DNA from: Phanerochaete sordida
Lineage: Eukaryota; Basidiomycota; Agaricomycetes; Polyporales; Phanerochaetaceae
Direction of reading: 5' to 3'
Assembly (NCBI GenBank): GCA_019973155.2
Contig: BPQB01000001.1
Span: 1,426,001 to 1,490,000, forward strand
DNA length: 64,000 nt
Positions 54,578 through 64,000 of the stretch are shown here, piece after piece. Under the pieces are notes generated by a model. The model did not search any database. It worked only from the letters and a program-made list of their open reading frames with translations, and was not told the origin of the DNA. The position numbers were made by a program, and so were the translations under genes. Position 1 is the stretch's first letter; every line of letters starts with the position of its first letter.

Positions 54578-57500
54578 TCAATATCGACCGTCGTCCCGCA
54601 AGCTTGCGTACGACAGCGCAGGCGAGTGCGTGCGGCTCCCAGGACCCGCCGCGCTCATCCGCGCCGCATTGGCCATCGTGTTCGCCTGCGTGTTGGGCGA
54701 CAGCGGAAGCTCCTCTGCGCTCGCGAGGTACGCAGGCTCGAGGTTCTCGCGCGGATCATAGTGCTTGAACGACCGCCGCGACGACCGCGACATGCCCGAG
54801 ACGCCGCTGTCGTCGGACGCGACGGACGCCGTGCGCCGCAGGGAGTGTGCGGGGTCCGGAATCGGCGTCGGCGCAGTCGACAGCGGGCGGCTCAGCGCCG
54901 GCGCGGGCGTGCTGCCCGCATACATGCTGCGGCTGCGCTCGTGCCCCGACTTGCGCGAGAACGTCGAGCGCGGGCTGTCCGCTGCGCTTCCGCCCGGCGG
55001 TGGCACCGGCAGCGGGTACCCTCCGCTGGGCGGTCGGATGGGTACAGGGTAGTTGCCTCCCGACGGGGGGATGGGCACAGGATAGCCGCCGCCTGGAGGC
55101 GGGATGGGTACGGGGTAGCTGCCAGGGGGCTGGGGCGCGCCGCCATAGATCGGAGGCACGCTGCCCAGAGCAGATGGCGGGCGCCCGTGCGGCGTCTTGC
55201 TTCGGAGACTGTCGACGCTTGGTGGCTGGCCCATCGAGCGCGAGCGCGAATGCATTGCCTTCGGATAGCCGCCGGTAGTGGAAGACGAAGACGAAGTTGA
55301 GCGCTGGAGGGGGACCGCTCCAGGCGGACCATAGAGATTCATAGGGTTGCTACGAGGCGTGGCCTGCAGCTGCGAGTCCTGCGGTAGTGGACTGGGCGGT
55401 GCGGATGGAACGAACCCTGGCGGGAGTTGATTGACTTTCAGGAGACTGCCGCCTGGGGTACGAGAGGGCTCTGGCCCGAGCCCCATAGACTGGTATCTGG
55501 GCGAAGCTGGCACCGTGGGCACGGGCTGTACTACTGGCTGAGACGGCTCTTCGGCTGGTAGTTCTGATACAGAAGGATCGGGAGAGAGCATTCCTTGGGT
55601 GCGCTCCTGTGGAGATGATGTCCAAGAAGACCTCGCAGACTAACAGTCGTCAGCATGATTGTGGATGTACACAAAACGTAGCTTACAGGTGGGATAACCT
55701 CTATGTTGATATCGATGCCCGGCGACGAAGGATTGGGACTCGGCGCGGACCTATGCGACTGACTTCCCGATCCGCCTGTATACGCCGGGCGAAGTAAGTC
55801 TGCTCGGGGCGTTTCACGTCCTCGATTAGTGGAACCGACGGACGGAGGACGGAATGGATTGCCAGCTTGAAGTGGAGGTTGAGGGTACGGGTTGCCGGGT
55901 GGAGGGCGAGCATAAGAGTTGCCGGGGGGAGGTTGGGCGTAAGGATTGCTGGGTGGAGGTTGGGCATAAGAATTGCCTAGTGGAGGCTGAGGTGCCAAAG
56001 GTGCAGGCGTGGTGAGTTGCGTAGGCCGATGTCTAGGGAGACTTGAGATCGACGGATTGGATCGGACCTACAAGCAGTGTTCGTTAAATGACCAACGTTT
56101 GCGATAGACTCAGACTGACCTCGGATCCACCACGTCGCATCTGCTCAGCAATATCCGGATGCCCATAGCGCAGTGAGTCCGCAAGGATCATATTCTCTGC
56201 ACGGCTCCTCGGCGGACTCCGCATATGATCTTCGGGCGACTCGACGCGGACTTGGGGCACCCCCGGGAAGACGGAAGCCTCAGGCATACCCCCGAGGTCT
56301 TGCGGAGGAGGGTGCCTTTCGAATGATGCAGTCCTGTCTATGCTAGGACTGTGCCTCGGTGTGTAGTCGGCGGAGCTGGAAACTTCCTGGATGGTGCTCA
56401 GCGCTTGCCTGCGGTCTCCGCGCGACTGCACGGGGGACGGTGGATTGACGAGGTCGAACTGCGACATCGTGGTGGACTGCGACGCAGCAAAGGACTGGTA
56501 CGAATCTGCCACAGACGGTGTCTGCGGCTTCGCATACCTGCCATAGTCGCCTGCAAGGGAGGGGGCGGAGGCATCCGAGTCAGACCTGTTCCGTGAGGTT
56601 CCAGGAGGAGGAATGTGTAGAGGCTGTGGCGAGGCGGGAGTAATATGTTCGACTTCGTGAGACGGCGGCAGTCTAATCTTTCCATCTGGGTCCAAGGGCG
56701 GGATGTAACCCAGGGGAAGGTCGTGTGTTGCCTGATGTCTAGGGGACGGCGGCGCGTTCGCGACTGGCGTCGGCCGGTCGGGTAGCGGGTCGGGCCATGG
56801 ATTCGGTTCGTCATGAAGCATTGCGCTGGCAGGTGCAGGACTGATACCGATGCCATGCTCGTGGAACCGTGACGGACCAGGTGGACCTGGCTGCAGTACG
56901 GCAGGAGGAATGGGATGCTGTGGAATGGGAGACTGCAGACTTATGGTCGGTGAGGTCAGGTTGCGTACTGGAAGATCTGCCAGGGAGTCAGTGCCATACG
57001 CATCGTCAGCCCCGTTGTCTGCGGTATTGAAGTCAGTGCCACCGTCCGTGTCTGAGCGGAGGCCTTGAATGCGTGCTTGTTGGAGACCTCGCCGAAGGCC
57101 CTCCGCATAGCCAGCTCGCCTGCCTTCGTCTCGGGCCCTCATCATCAAGTTCTCTTCCTTCAGCCTTCGGGCCGTGGACCTCGCCTTCGCAGCATGTGTC
57201 TCTGCGTCGTCCCGCTGAGCCTCCAAAGCCTTCAGCAGATCCTGTCCCCTGGAAATTTCGCGCTGCGCATTGTCATACTGGACCTTGTACAGCCTGAGCT
57301 CCTCGTTTACGTGTTGGAGCTCCTGCTGGGCCTGGAGTCGCGCATCGTTGACGATCTTGAAGCGTTCTGCGAGCTCCAAAGCGCGCTGCTCTGCTTCCTG
57401 AGCGCGAACGGTCTCATTGTCTAGACGTGCGAGGGCAGAGCGAAGGAATTTTCGCGTCTGTTTGGCTTCTCCTTCCTCGCTGACTAGGAGCTTCATGAAT

Positions 57501-57758
57501 TCGCGGTTGGTATCATGATGCCCGCTCGAGCGATGTGACTTTCGGTGCCGATTGTGTGTGGTCATGGGGCCATGATCGTCTAGGGTGTACGCGGGAGAGT
57601 CTGGTGGTGGCGTTTCTGAGGAAGGGGGAGTAGGTGAACGGACATGATGGCCACTCATCCGATCAGAACTACAGAAATAAAATTTGGGAGAGTTCACAAG
57701 AGGAGCGAGGATCCACGTACCCGTCAAACTCGTCTGAATATCGACGATCTTGGTCCAT
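54578..57758 (-). CDS. Coiled-coil plus proline-rich repeat protein, function unknown
   Basis: Four exons join in phase to 1009 aa: 57758..57721, 57668..56120, 56067..55687, 55639..54578. After a short acidic start (MDQDRRYSDEFDGSDRM) and a His/Ser/Pro-rich segment comes a coiled coil at about 65-200 (REFMKLLVSEEGEAKQTRKF, LDNETVRAQEAEQRALELAE, QQELQHVNEELRLYK). The rest is long disordered Pro/Ser-rich sequence. It holds two tandem arrays: Asn-x-Tyr-Ala-Gln-Pro-Pro-Pro units near 550-600, and Tyr-Pro-Val-Pro-Ile-Pro-Pro units near 820-870. No catalytic domain is visible. The build suggests a scaffold, for example for cytoskeletal or endocytic SH3/profilin-type partners, which is inference. 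The donor choice after DEFDG keeps the SDRMSGHH frame open. It converges on the small basic protein gene (143 bp) and is divergent from COQ10. Confidence 0.75.
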
Positions 57759-58117
57759 ATTCACTATTCCTGGGCCTGTCACGGCCTCGTATGCGCAGGG
57801 ACTGCCGAGGCACTTGTCAAGGTATCAGTCCGGTTGAAGTAGTTCTCCAGGTGTTATTAGGGTATCTTTGAGAGTAGAAATACACAGGAAATTCAGCAAA
57901 GCATAGAAGTAGGAGAGACGGAGGAAAGGTGAGAGAGAGCTCGGGGCCAGAGGCACAGGCTGGGACAAGGCTGGGAAAGAACAACATTGCTGTAAGCGCG
58001 CATGAGCGCATGTGGGCGCCCGACGTAGCGCCGATCAATGATCGGGCGCCTGGCATCCCGCCCCGCGGCCCTCGGGCGTCTGCGCTCGGAGATTCACGTT
58101 CGTCTTCCGCGCGCGAG
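57759..58117. promoter_or_regulatory. Divergent promoter region between the coiled-coil gene and COQ10
   Basis: 359 bp with purine-rich sequence on the left (gaaagg, gagagag runs about 57900-57950), which is pyrimidine-rich leader for the minus-strand gene. No coding is supported. Confidence 0.4.
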
Positions 58118-58919
58118 ATGTTTCGCATTCGCTCCCTCACCGCCAGCAGGCACACCTTCAAGGCTCGAGCACGGTCTGACGCGAGGAGAACAATATTCTC
58201 TCCCCCGCCTCTGTCTTCATTTTTTCAATCTCAACCAGAGGAGCCCCAGACGTACCATGAACGCAAAATATTCCCGTGGGTTGCTCACTCGCTAGTCGCT
58301 ACGATCGCAGAGTTTCATCTCAGCTCTCTCTCCTCAGCTACCGTCGCAGCCAGCTGTACAATGTCGTATGCGACGTCAAGTCGTATCCGCGATTCCTGCC
58401 ATACTGCACGAATACGCGCATATTGTCGCGGTCTCAAGTTGCCACGGCAGGAGCAGACGCCGTAACGAAAATGGACGTCGAGATGACAGTCCGTTTCATG
58501 GCTTTCGAAGCCACGTACACCAGCGACGTGACATGCACGCCGAATCTCTCGGTAGAGGTAGGCTTCCGTAGCTTTGACGTCGCCTCGCTCGCTTACCCTA
58601 TCGCAAGGCCGTCGCGTCATCGTCGAGTCCCATTTTCGACTCGCTCTCCACGGTCTGGCGCTTCCAGCCCGCCTCTCCACAGTCGCCGCACCCAAGCAAC
58701 GCGTCGCCGCTGTCAAATCCTTTGCAGCCCGGTAGCAACCCTGCCGCGGAGGTTGCCGCAGACAACGGGCCGACGCTGGTCACGCTAGACCTATCGTTCA
58801 TGTTCGCGCACGCGGCATACGCAGGCGCCTCGCAGATGTTCTTCGGACAGGTCTCGAAGATGATGGTGTCGGCATTCGAACAGCGTTGTCTGGAACTCTA
58901 TGGTCCCGGGAACAAGTGA
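58118..58919 (+). CDS. COQ10: Coenzyme Q-binding protein COQ10 (START domain), mitochondrial
   Basis: Three exons join to 229 aa: 58118..58275, 58338..58557, 58608..58919. The N-terminal ~45 residues form a mitochondrial presequence (MFRIRSLTASRHTFKARARS). The polyketide-cyclase/START fold has Coq10 marks: ERKIFPYRRSQLYNVVCDV, YPRFLPYCTNTRIL, VEMTVRFMAFEATYTSDV, LDLSFMFAHAAYAGASQMFFG, and the C-terminal helix MMVSAFEQRCLELYG. A Ser/Pro/Asn-rich insert of about 45 residues sits between the fourth and fifth strands, longer than in yeast. Coq10 binds ubiquinone and is needed for efficient respiration and Q biosynthesis at the inner membrane. The start ATG is the first in the frame that supplies a presequence. 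It is divergent from the coiled-coil gene. Confidence 0.92.
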
Positions 58920-61543
58920 TGATCGTGGCATTCGGATTTTGCACGCGTAGTAGACGGATGAGGACATATTGCAGCGACTAGTTGAGAGTATATCACGCAC
59001 ATCGACGCAGACATCTTAATATACACGTATATACGCGTCTGAACACGGCGCGAAATGGAGCTCGAAGCTGCCAGTCTCACGCCGTAATGTTTTGTTCATC
59101 AGAGCTCGCGCCATTGCCGTATCGATGTCGGTCATGCGGGACGGTACTAGATGCAGGTCATCACTCTCACAAGATCGATGATTAGGAAAGACTGCATTTG
59201 TACGAGATACGACAGAGTAACGACAGTATGGTGCACAGAGTGCCCCAAGATTCCACACAACGTACGCAGGGGACGGCGGAGGGCTGTGGATGCTTAGCCT
59301 GTATTGCATAGATTAGACTCAGGGTGCAACGACGCAAACGATGACCTACCCCGTGCCGACAGATCACCCGCTAGTGCGTACGTTCCTGCTTCGTGAAGGG
59401 CTGAGCAAGGAACTCGCGACAAGCAACGGACTGAGACCCATTTCTGGGTTCTTGACGGGCACCTGGGAGAGCGCGTTAGCATCATGTGTCAATCGAGGAA
59501 GAGAAGAACTTACTCCAGGCGAGGCCGCTGAGCAGCCTTACAAGAAGCGGATGGAACGGACGATATGGAGGGGGATGATTTCGGCGCAGGAGGAAAAGCA
59601 AGGGGGGCTGTGGACGAAAGGTCAGTCAGGTATGGAGCGCATGTGTTGGTGAGGAGGAACATACGGCGGTAAGAAGAAGAGGAGGAAAAGGACCATGAAG
59701 TCTCCTGATCCTAATCCAAACCCTTATATACAACGTCGCAGATAAACGCCTTGCGACGCACAAGGGCAGCATGCTACAGTCCCTTCCTCTGAGCACAGCA
59801 ATCGAGGATCCCGTAGTGTGGATGTACCTTCCCTGTTGCAGGTAAGGTCGACGCCACCGATCTGTTGCTCTGCATCCCCGCACCTGTCAGAACGTAGCGG
59901 AAGAGCGGCTCACCAGTGGCTGATCATATGTTCCGCACGCAGACCGACCGTGCACCATCGTATGTACGATCGAGGCAGGAGAAGTTCTGATACAACCCGG
60001 CGGAAACGCGGAAGCTGCATGTAACTGAACCCTGCGCAGGGCCTGGAATCATATGCCCTGCGGAAGGCTGACGCCTTCACCGGCCGAAGGAAGAAGACCC
60101 CTGCTGAATGTCGGGCGGGCGAGGTAAACCTTTGAAAATGAATGACAGCGAAGGAAGATCTGGCAAGGGTCCACTCGAACCATGGCTGCACATTGCTCGT
60201 GCCCTCGTACCTGTTGTACGTCTTCCTTAGTCAAAGCGCCACCGACGATAACCATCTGCGGGGAGACGTACCGGGCGAAGAGCCCCCGCGCGTGCCCAAG
60301 TCGGGGCGATCTGCCCCGTGGTGTCGTGCTCCTCTGTCGCGAAACGCTGATACCACGCCCGAAAACGGCTGTGTGCACCACGGCGGCCACGAGTTGGGGT
60401 GCAGGAGGCGTGCAGCAGGTGCGCGGCCGTCGAGCAGTTCTTCGGTGCTATTCCACGATAGCGGCGGGGCCTCTGCGCAGACACCGCCTTCTGCAGCGTT
60501 TTGCGGCACCCTGCACGTTGTGCGTCGAGGGCCCGCATGACAGGCACTGCACGCGGGACCGCGTGCGTGATAGTGGTGATCTCAGGTGAGAGACCCTCGA
60601 TTCTGATTGGTCTGACCGTGCCCGTGGGGAGGCCTGCGTGGTGGGCTGCTCGCGTTTTAGACGGTGGCCCAGACTGCGACTGTATTCACGTTCTAAAGGA
60701 AAAGCACCCCTGCGCATGACGTCGCGTGAGCACCCAGACATGCGACTAGTGAGGACATTTTACCCCTTTGCGAGTTATCCGTCTCGTTATCCGTCGAGCT
60801 CTGGGCCTGCGAAGCCCAAAATGAGCGCACTTGAATCGTCATATCGGAAAAGACGCTGAGAGTCTGGACCTGCGCTGCCTCCCTGAGAGCTGCGCCATAT
60901 CAGCATGAGGCCAGGCCGTGTAAATGAAGGGACAGTGCACGCACCTTTGCGCCGGCCACTGCTCACGAGCGTGGCTTGAACTTCTTTGGCGACACTTCGG
61001 TAGTAGTCTGCGCAGGGCGACACAATCTGTCTGCTCTTTCAATTTGCTGAGGCTCCTCGGCAAGATCATGCAGGTCAGACGACAACGAAGCGACTGACGT
61101 TTCCCAGTCACTGATCTGCACTGTGGGTTCCTTGTGAAGAGGCGAAGTCACATACATTTTGGATTTAAATAGCCCCGAACGAACGTCACTGCAGCGGTAG
61201 GACTCCATTCGCAATCTATGCAACATCTGAACTAGCTTGTGACCTTTCCCTGCGATCGTTGCTAGCCCATCAAAGGTTACGCCGCTCCAAGTGAGTGCAT
61301 GGCAGGGTATGCTTCTGAGGACATACCTATACGTGCTAGTGCCGCATGCGCGATCGAAATGTTCAATCGAGGTTCGTTGGTGGAACAGAAGGTATGATAT
61401 CCGTGATCTCGTACACGCAGCATTGATAAATATGAATCGAAATGCGATAGGAATAAACAGCTGATTCAAGGCGAGCGGGCGGTCCATCTCGCCGACAGCG
61501 CCGAAGTGGCGCGTCAAGCTCTCAGATACTCGATGAACGAAGC
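58920..61543. other. Gene-poor 2.6 kb, content unexplained
   Basis: This is the longest stretch without a supportable gene. Frames at 59341-59652 (+), 60049-60390 (-), 60182-60589 (+) and 60963-61517 (-, 184 codons) have no recognised motifs and no coherent splice sites. A cttatata stretch at about 59724-59731 could be a TATA box. The 184-codon frame at 60963-61517 is the only one long enough to be an orphan gene. I see no terminal repeats or target-site duplications that would mark a transposon. Confidence 0.35.
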
Positions 61544-62306
61544 TTAAGCAGCGGCCTCGACATTCTCGGGGCAGTCGCGAGCAATCTGAGCCCCGATTGG
61601 ACGATTAGTAAGGAACGTGTGTAGAGACTCACACAGAAGAAAACTTACGTGGCCTTCCTGCTGACACTTGTAGCAAGTCTTGTTCTTGTTCGGGTTGCCC
61701 GCGCCGCCGCCCTCAGCGACAGTCGTTCCAGGGGCGGCCAGACAGTCCCTGCGAACATCATGAGCGGGTATATGCGCGCCACATGCAAATAGAACTTACC
61801 TCGCCATGTGGTTGGGACCTCCGCAGCGGTAGCACTTAACCGGAGGCAGAGTGGACGTGTTCAGGGACCGCCCCGGAGGAGGGGCACGGGAAGCGAATCC
61901 ACCCGAGCCAGAGCCGTTAGGGCAGGCACGCGCGATGTGCCCAAAACGGCCGCAGTTCTGGATGTATGCGCTGAGCATGGACTGTCCAGGACAGGCGATG
62001 GCAGCGACATACGTAGCACTTCTGGCCTCCGCCAGCCTGGACCCTCAGACTGGGGCACTCCGCCTGGATGTGGCCGACGCCTCCGCAAGAGTAACACTGC
62101 TTGGCGGCGACCGAGCGCGGCTGAGGACAAGCCGCCGACTCATGTCCGGGCTGGCGGCAGTTGTAGCAGAGACGCGACTCCGACGTACAATTTTCCGCGA
62201 TGTGGCCCACTGGCAGCAGGTTGAGCTTCTTGTCGACGACACCAAGGGCATCCTACGCACAATTGCCACACTTGAAACACCCCTTCCTGGAGAACTGGAA
62301 CGCCAT
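61544..62306 (-). CDS. GIS2: CCHC zinc-knuckle nucleic-acid binding protein (GIS2/CNBP/Byr3 type)
   Basis: Five exons join to 180 aa: 62306..62261, 62209..62013, 61957..61800, 61748..61649, 61585..61544. Six retroviral-type CX2CX4HX4C knuckles span nearly the whole protein: CFKCGNLGHIAENC, CYNCRQPGHESAAC, CYSCGGVGHIQAEC, CYNCGRFGHIARAC, CYRCGGPNHMARDC, CYKCQQEGHIARDC. A Gly/Ser-rich linker separates knuckles 4 and 5. Introns fall within the knuckles, and each splice completes a Cys/His motif, which confirms the junctions. Family members bind single-stranded G-rich or uridine-rich nucleic acid and act in translation and stress granules; yeast Gis2 has seven knuckles. The start ATG (MAFQFSRKG) lies directly ahead of the first knuckle, as usual. 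Confidence 0.94.
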
Positions 62307-64000
62307 CCTGACTACGGAGATCCTGGGGAGGAGAGCGTCATCGTACCTGGACGCAAGCGCAGGATGTAACGCGCAGAACGCACCGTGCCTTCCTGCTACC
62401 CTCAACCGACTAGCCCTAATCCTTCCCACCTCCTTCGTGAGGGTGAGACTGCTGCTACGAGCGAGATGGGTGGTGATGGATAAGGAGTGACTTGCCCGAG
62501 CGCGCTGATCACCGCGGCAGACGCCGGCATACACCAAACCCGGCAGCTGCAGTATTCGACCCTACCCTTGCCCATCACCACCATCCTGCCTTTGTTCTCA
62601 TCCTCTCCACCCGTTTCAAGCGTTTTGCATTGCGCTGATAAAGTTCGTTTGTGCCTGATAGACTCCGTGGCTTGCCCGTGAATTCGCGGACTATTGAAGA
62701 GTCTGCGGCTGCACGCCTCCCCCAGATCGTGTCGCGGAGTTCGTTCTCTTCCAGACAACGTCCCTGGAAACCGCATGTTCCGAAGCCACCTTAGCATGCA
62801 CAGCCAATCCGCGGTCACAAGCCTCGAATTATCTTCCGAATTGCCCTGAAATACCTCCTCCACCGTCCCTCGCGGTCCGACTTGCAGCTCATTCCAGCTG
62901 AGCACGCTAGTCTATATCCTCGGATCGATGGCGGTCTCGGATGAGTCCGTATACGATCAGATTTGTCGAGCACAGGGAGCCCTAGATGGGATATTTGGCT
63001 TCAGATGGCACATGCCGCCCAGCATCTCCCTCCGAGGCGTCTACAACATCCGCGCCGCTGAGCTCCAGGTATTGTACAGCACCTTGATCCGATCTCCCCA
63101 GGTGGTATAAAAGATTTCGTCGAGTGTCCATTTTTCTTCCCGGGTTGCCTTGCTCCCCCATTCCCGGGCATGCAACGGTGTTGAAGGTGTGTGGCGCAGA
63201 GCCCGTCGCTCTATCCCGCTTCCTTACCTTTAGTCCCCTTGCTTACAGCCTCAGACATCCTGCTTACCTCCTAGCAAGCAGTCGACCTCCGCGCATACAT
63301 ATCCATCTCGCTTCTTGTTTGGTTGCTAATTCCATTCATCCTGGGTAAGCGTCATGCCCTTTGGTCTTGGATGTTATTTCGCTCATTTCTCCTTGCTTGT
63401 ATCTGCAGATGTTTGCATCTTCTTTGAATGAATTCAGCAACCAAGCACGACGAGACGTAGTGCTTGCGAGAAGTATGGCTCCCTGTGTAGAAGGAGGGAT
63501 CGTCTACACGTAGCTGGGTCGCTGATCACCATTTCGACCTCTGCCTACGCCCAAATGCCATTAGTTGCTTCGACCCCATCTCCCTGCGCCACATTCAGCC
63601 AGCGCGTCTCACACGGCCGTTTTCGTTCTTCTCTGAGACCAAGCTGAGACTACATCATGCTACGCGACGCGCATGCGCCGCTGTAAGTCTTTAGAGCGCG
63701 CCACACGCCCATGCTCAGTTTTGTCAAGCAGGGGCAGATGATGCTTGACAGCGTTCGGAGACCTGTAATGAAAGGGACTTGCTTCTGATACTCCATCAGC
63801 ATCTCAAAATGATAACTTCGTGTGCTCATAGGTTGGTACGATTGCGTTATATGGGATCATCCAAGGGACGAGCCATACGTCGCTCCGAAGTGTGGCGGAC
63901 GAACCCGACGTCGATCGTAACTCTCGACGCGTAAGCGCTGCTCGTCCTCGTCGACTTCCACCCTCTCTTCACCGTCCGGAACGTCCTACTCGCCGTGGCT
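62307..64000. other. Gene-poor right end; promoter of GIS2 and possible leader of a gene beyond the edge
   Basis: The first 300 bp are the GIS2 upstream side. From 62900 rightward the plus strand is C/T-rich (long cttgcctc, cctcctagc runs), and near 63658 there is ATG followed 26 bases later by GTAAGTC. A frame reads open from about 63830 to the right edge. This could be the 5' end of a plus-strand gene continuing outside the window, but phases are not consistent with a single intron. Nothing else was recognised. Confidence 0.35.

Noticed and set aside
59341..59652. 103-codon plus-strand frame
   Set aside because: It has no homology I can recall and no neighbouring exons in phase; likely chance.
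60963..61517. 184-codon minus-strand frame near the GIS2 gene
   Set aside because: No recognised motif, weak start context and no splice sites that extend it. Kept only as an open question in the gap entry.
63658..64000. Possible first exons of a plus-strand gene at the right edge
   Set aside because: An ATG and a GTAAGT donor are present, but the joined phase runs into a stop. Too little sequence to call.

Overview
The window reads as nuclear DNA of a filamentous basidiomycete, probably a polypore-type Agaricomycete. The genes are dense on both strands. Most are cut by introns of about 50-60 nt with GT(A/G)NGT donors and short (C/T)AG acceptors. Coding GC is high, the sets of fungal orthologues are eukaryotic, and there is one nuclear-type tRNA with an intron. 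I see no bacterial-style operons, CRISPR arrays, plasmid features or convincing transposon genes. The species assignment is inference from gene content and intron style only. For 16 protein genes I could chain exons from start to stop with phases that close; those exon lists are given in the entries. Exons of RTP1 and the two sedolisins are only partly placed.

Layout, left to right. 0-3 kb: the 5' part of an RTP1/TANGO6-type RNA polymerase II import/assembly factor (-) runs off the left edge and is divergent from a TLS1/C9orf78 spliceosome-associated protein (+). 3-8.6 kb: two tandem secreted sedolisins (S53 tripeptidyl-peptidases, -). 9.4-15 kb: a UPF0652/DUF2009 protein (-), divergent from SEC18/NSF (+). 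15.4-21 kb: a Uds1-domain coiled-coil protein (+) and the ERMES subunit MDM34 (+). 21.2-26.4 kb: a Virilizer (VIR_N) protein (-), divergent from ORM1 (+). 26.7-30.5 kb: MTD1 methylenetetrahydrofolate dehydrogenase (-) and the PP1 regulator inhibitor-2/GLC8 (-). 30.8-34.2 kb: a STIMATE/TMEM110 membrane protein (-), divergent from eIF3m (+). 34.3-40.3 kb: the GPI inositol-deacylase BST1 (-), divergent from a CorA-type Mg transporter MNR2/ALR (+). 40.8-47.2 kb: a full KDM5/JARID1 histone demethylase (-). 48.7 kb: tRNA-Arg(UCU). 49-58.9 kb: an unknown four-TM protein (-), 14-3-3 (-), an unknown small basic protein (+), a coiled-coil/proline-rich scaffold-like protein (-) and COQ10 (+). 61.5-62.3 kb: a six-knuckle CCHC protein of the GIS2/CNBP type (-). 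The stretches 47.2-48.7, 52.0-53.7, 58.9-61.5 and 62.3-64 kb are gene-poor.

These genes are mainly housekeeping and do not form an obvious single pathway. Several act on ER, contact-site or membrane-lipid biology (SEC18, MDM34, ORM1, STIMATE, BST1). Others act on RNA or chromatin (TLS1, Virilizer, eIF3m, KDM5, GIS2). The most unusual things I can see directly are about splicing. A 54-nt, stop-free GC-AG intron sits inside the Fe(II)-binding motif of the KDM5 JmjC domain. A second GC-AG intron lies in BST1. MTD1 has 30-nt and 18-nt in-frame micro-exons.
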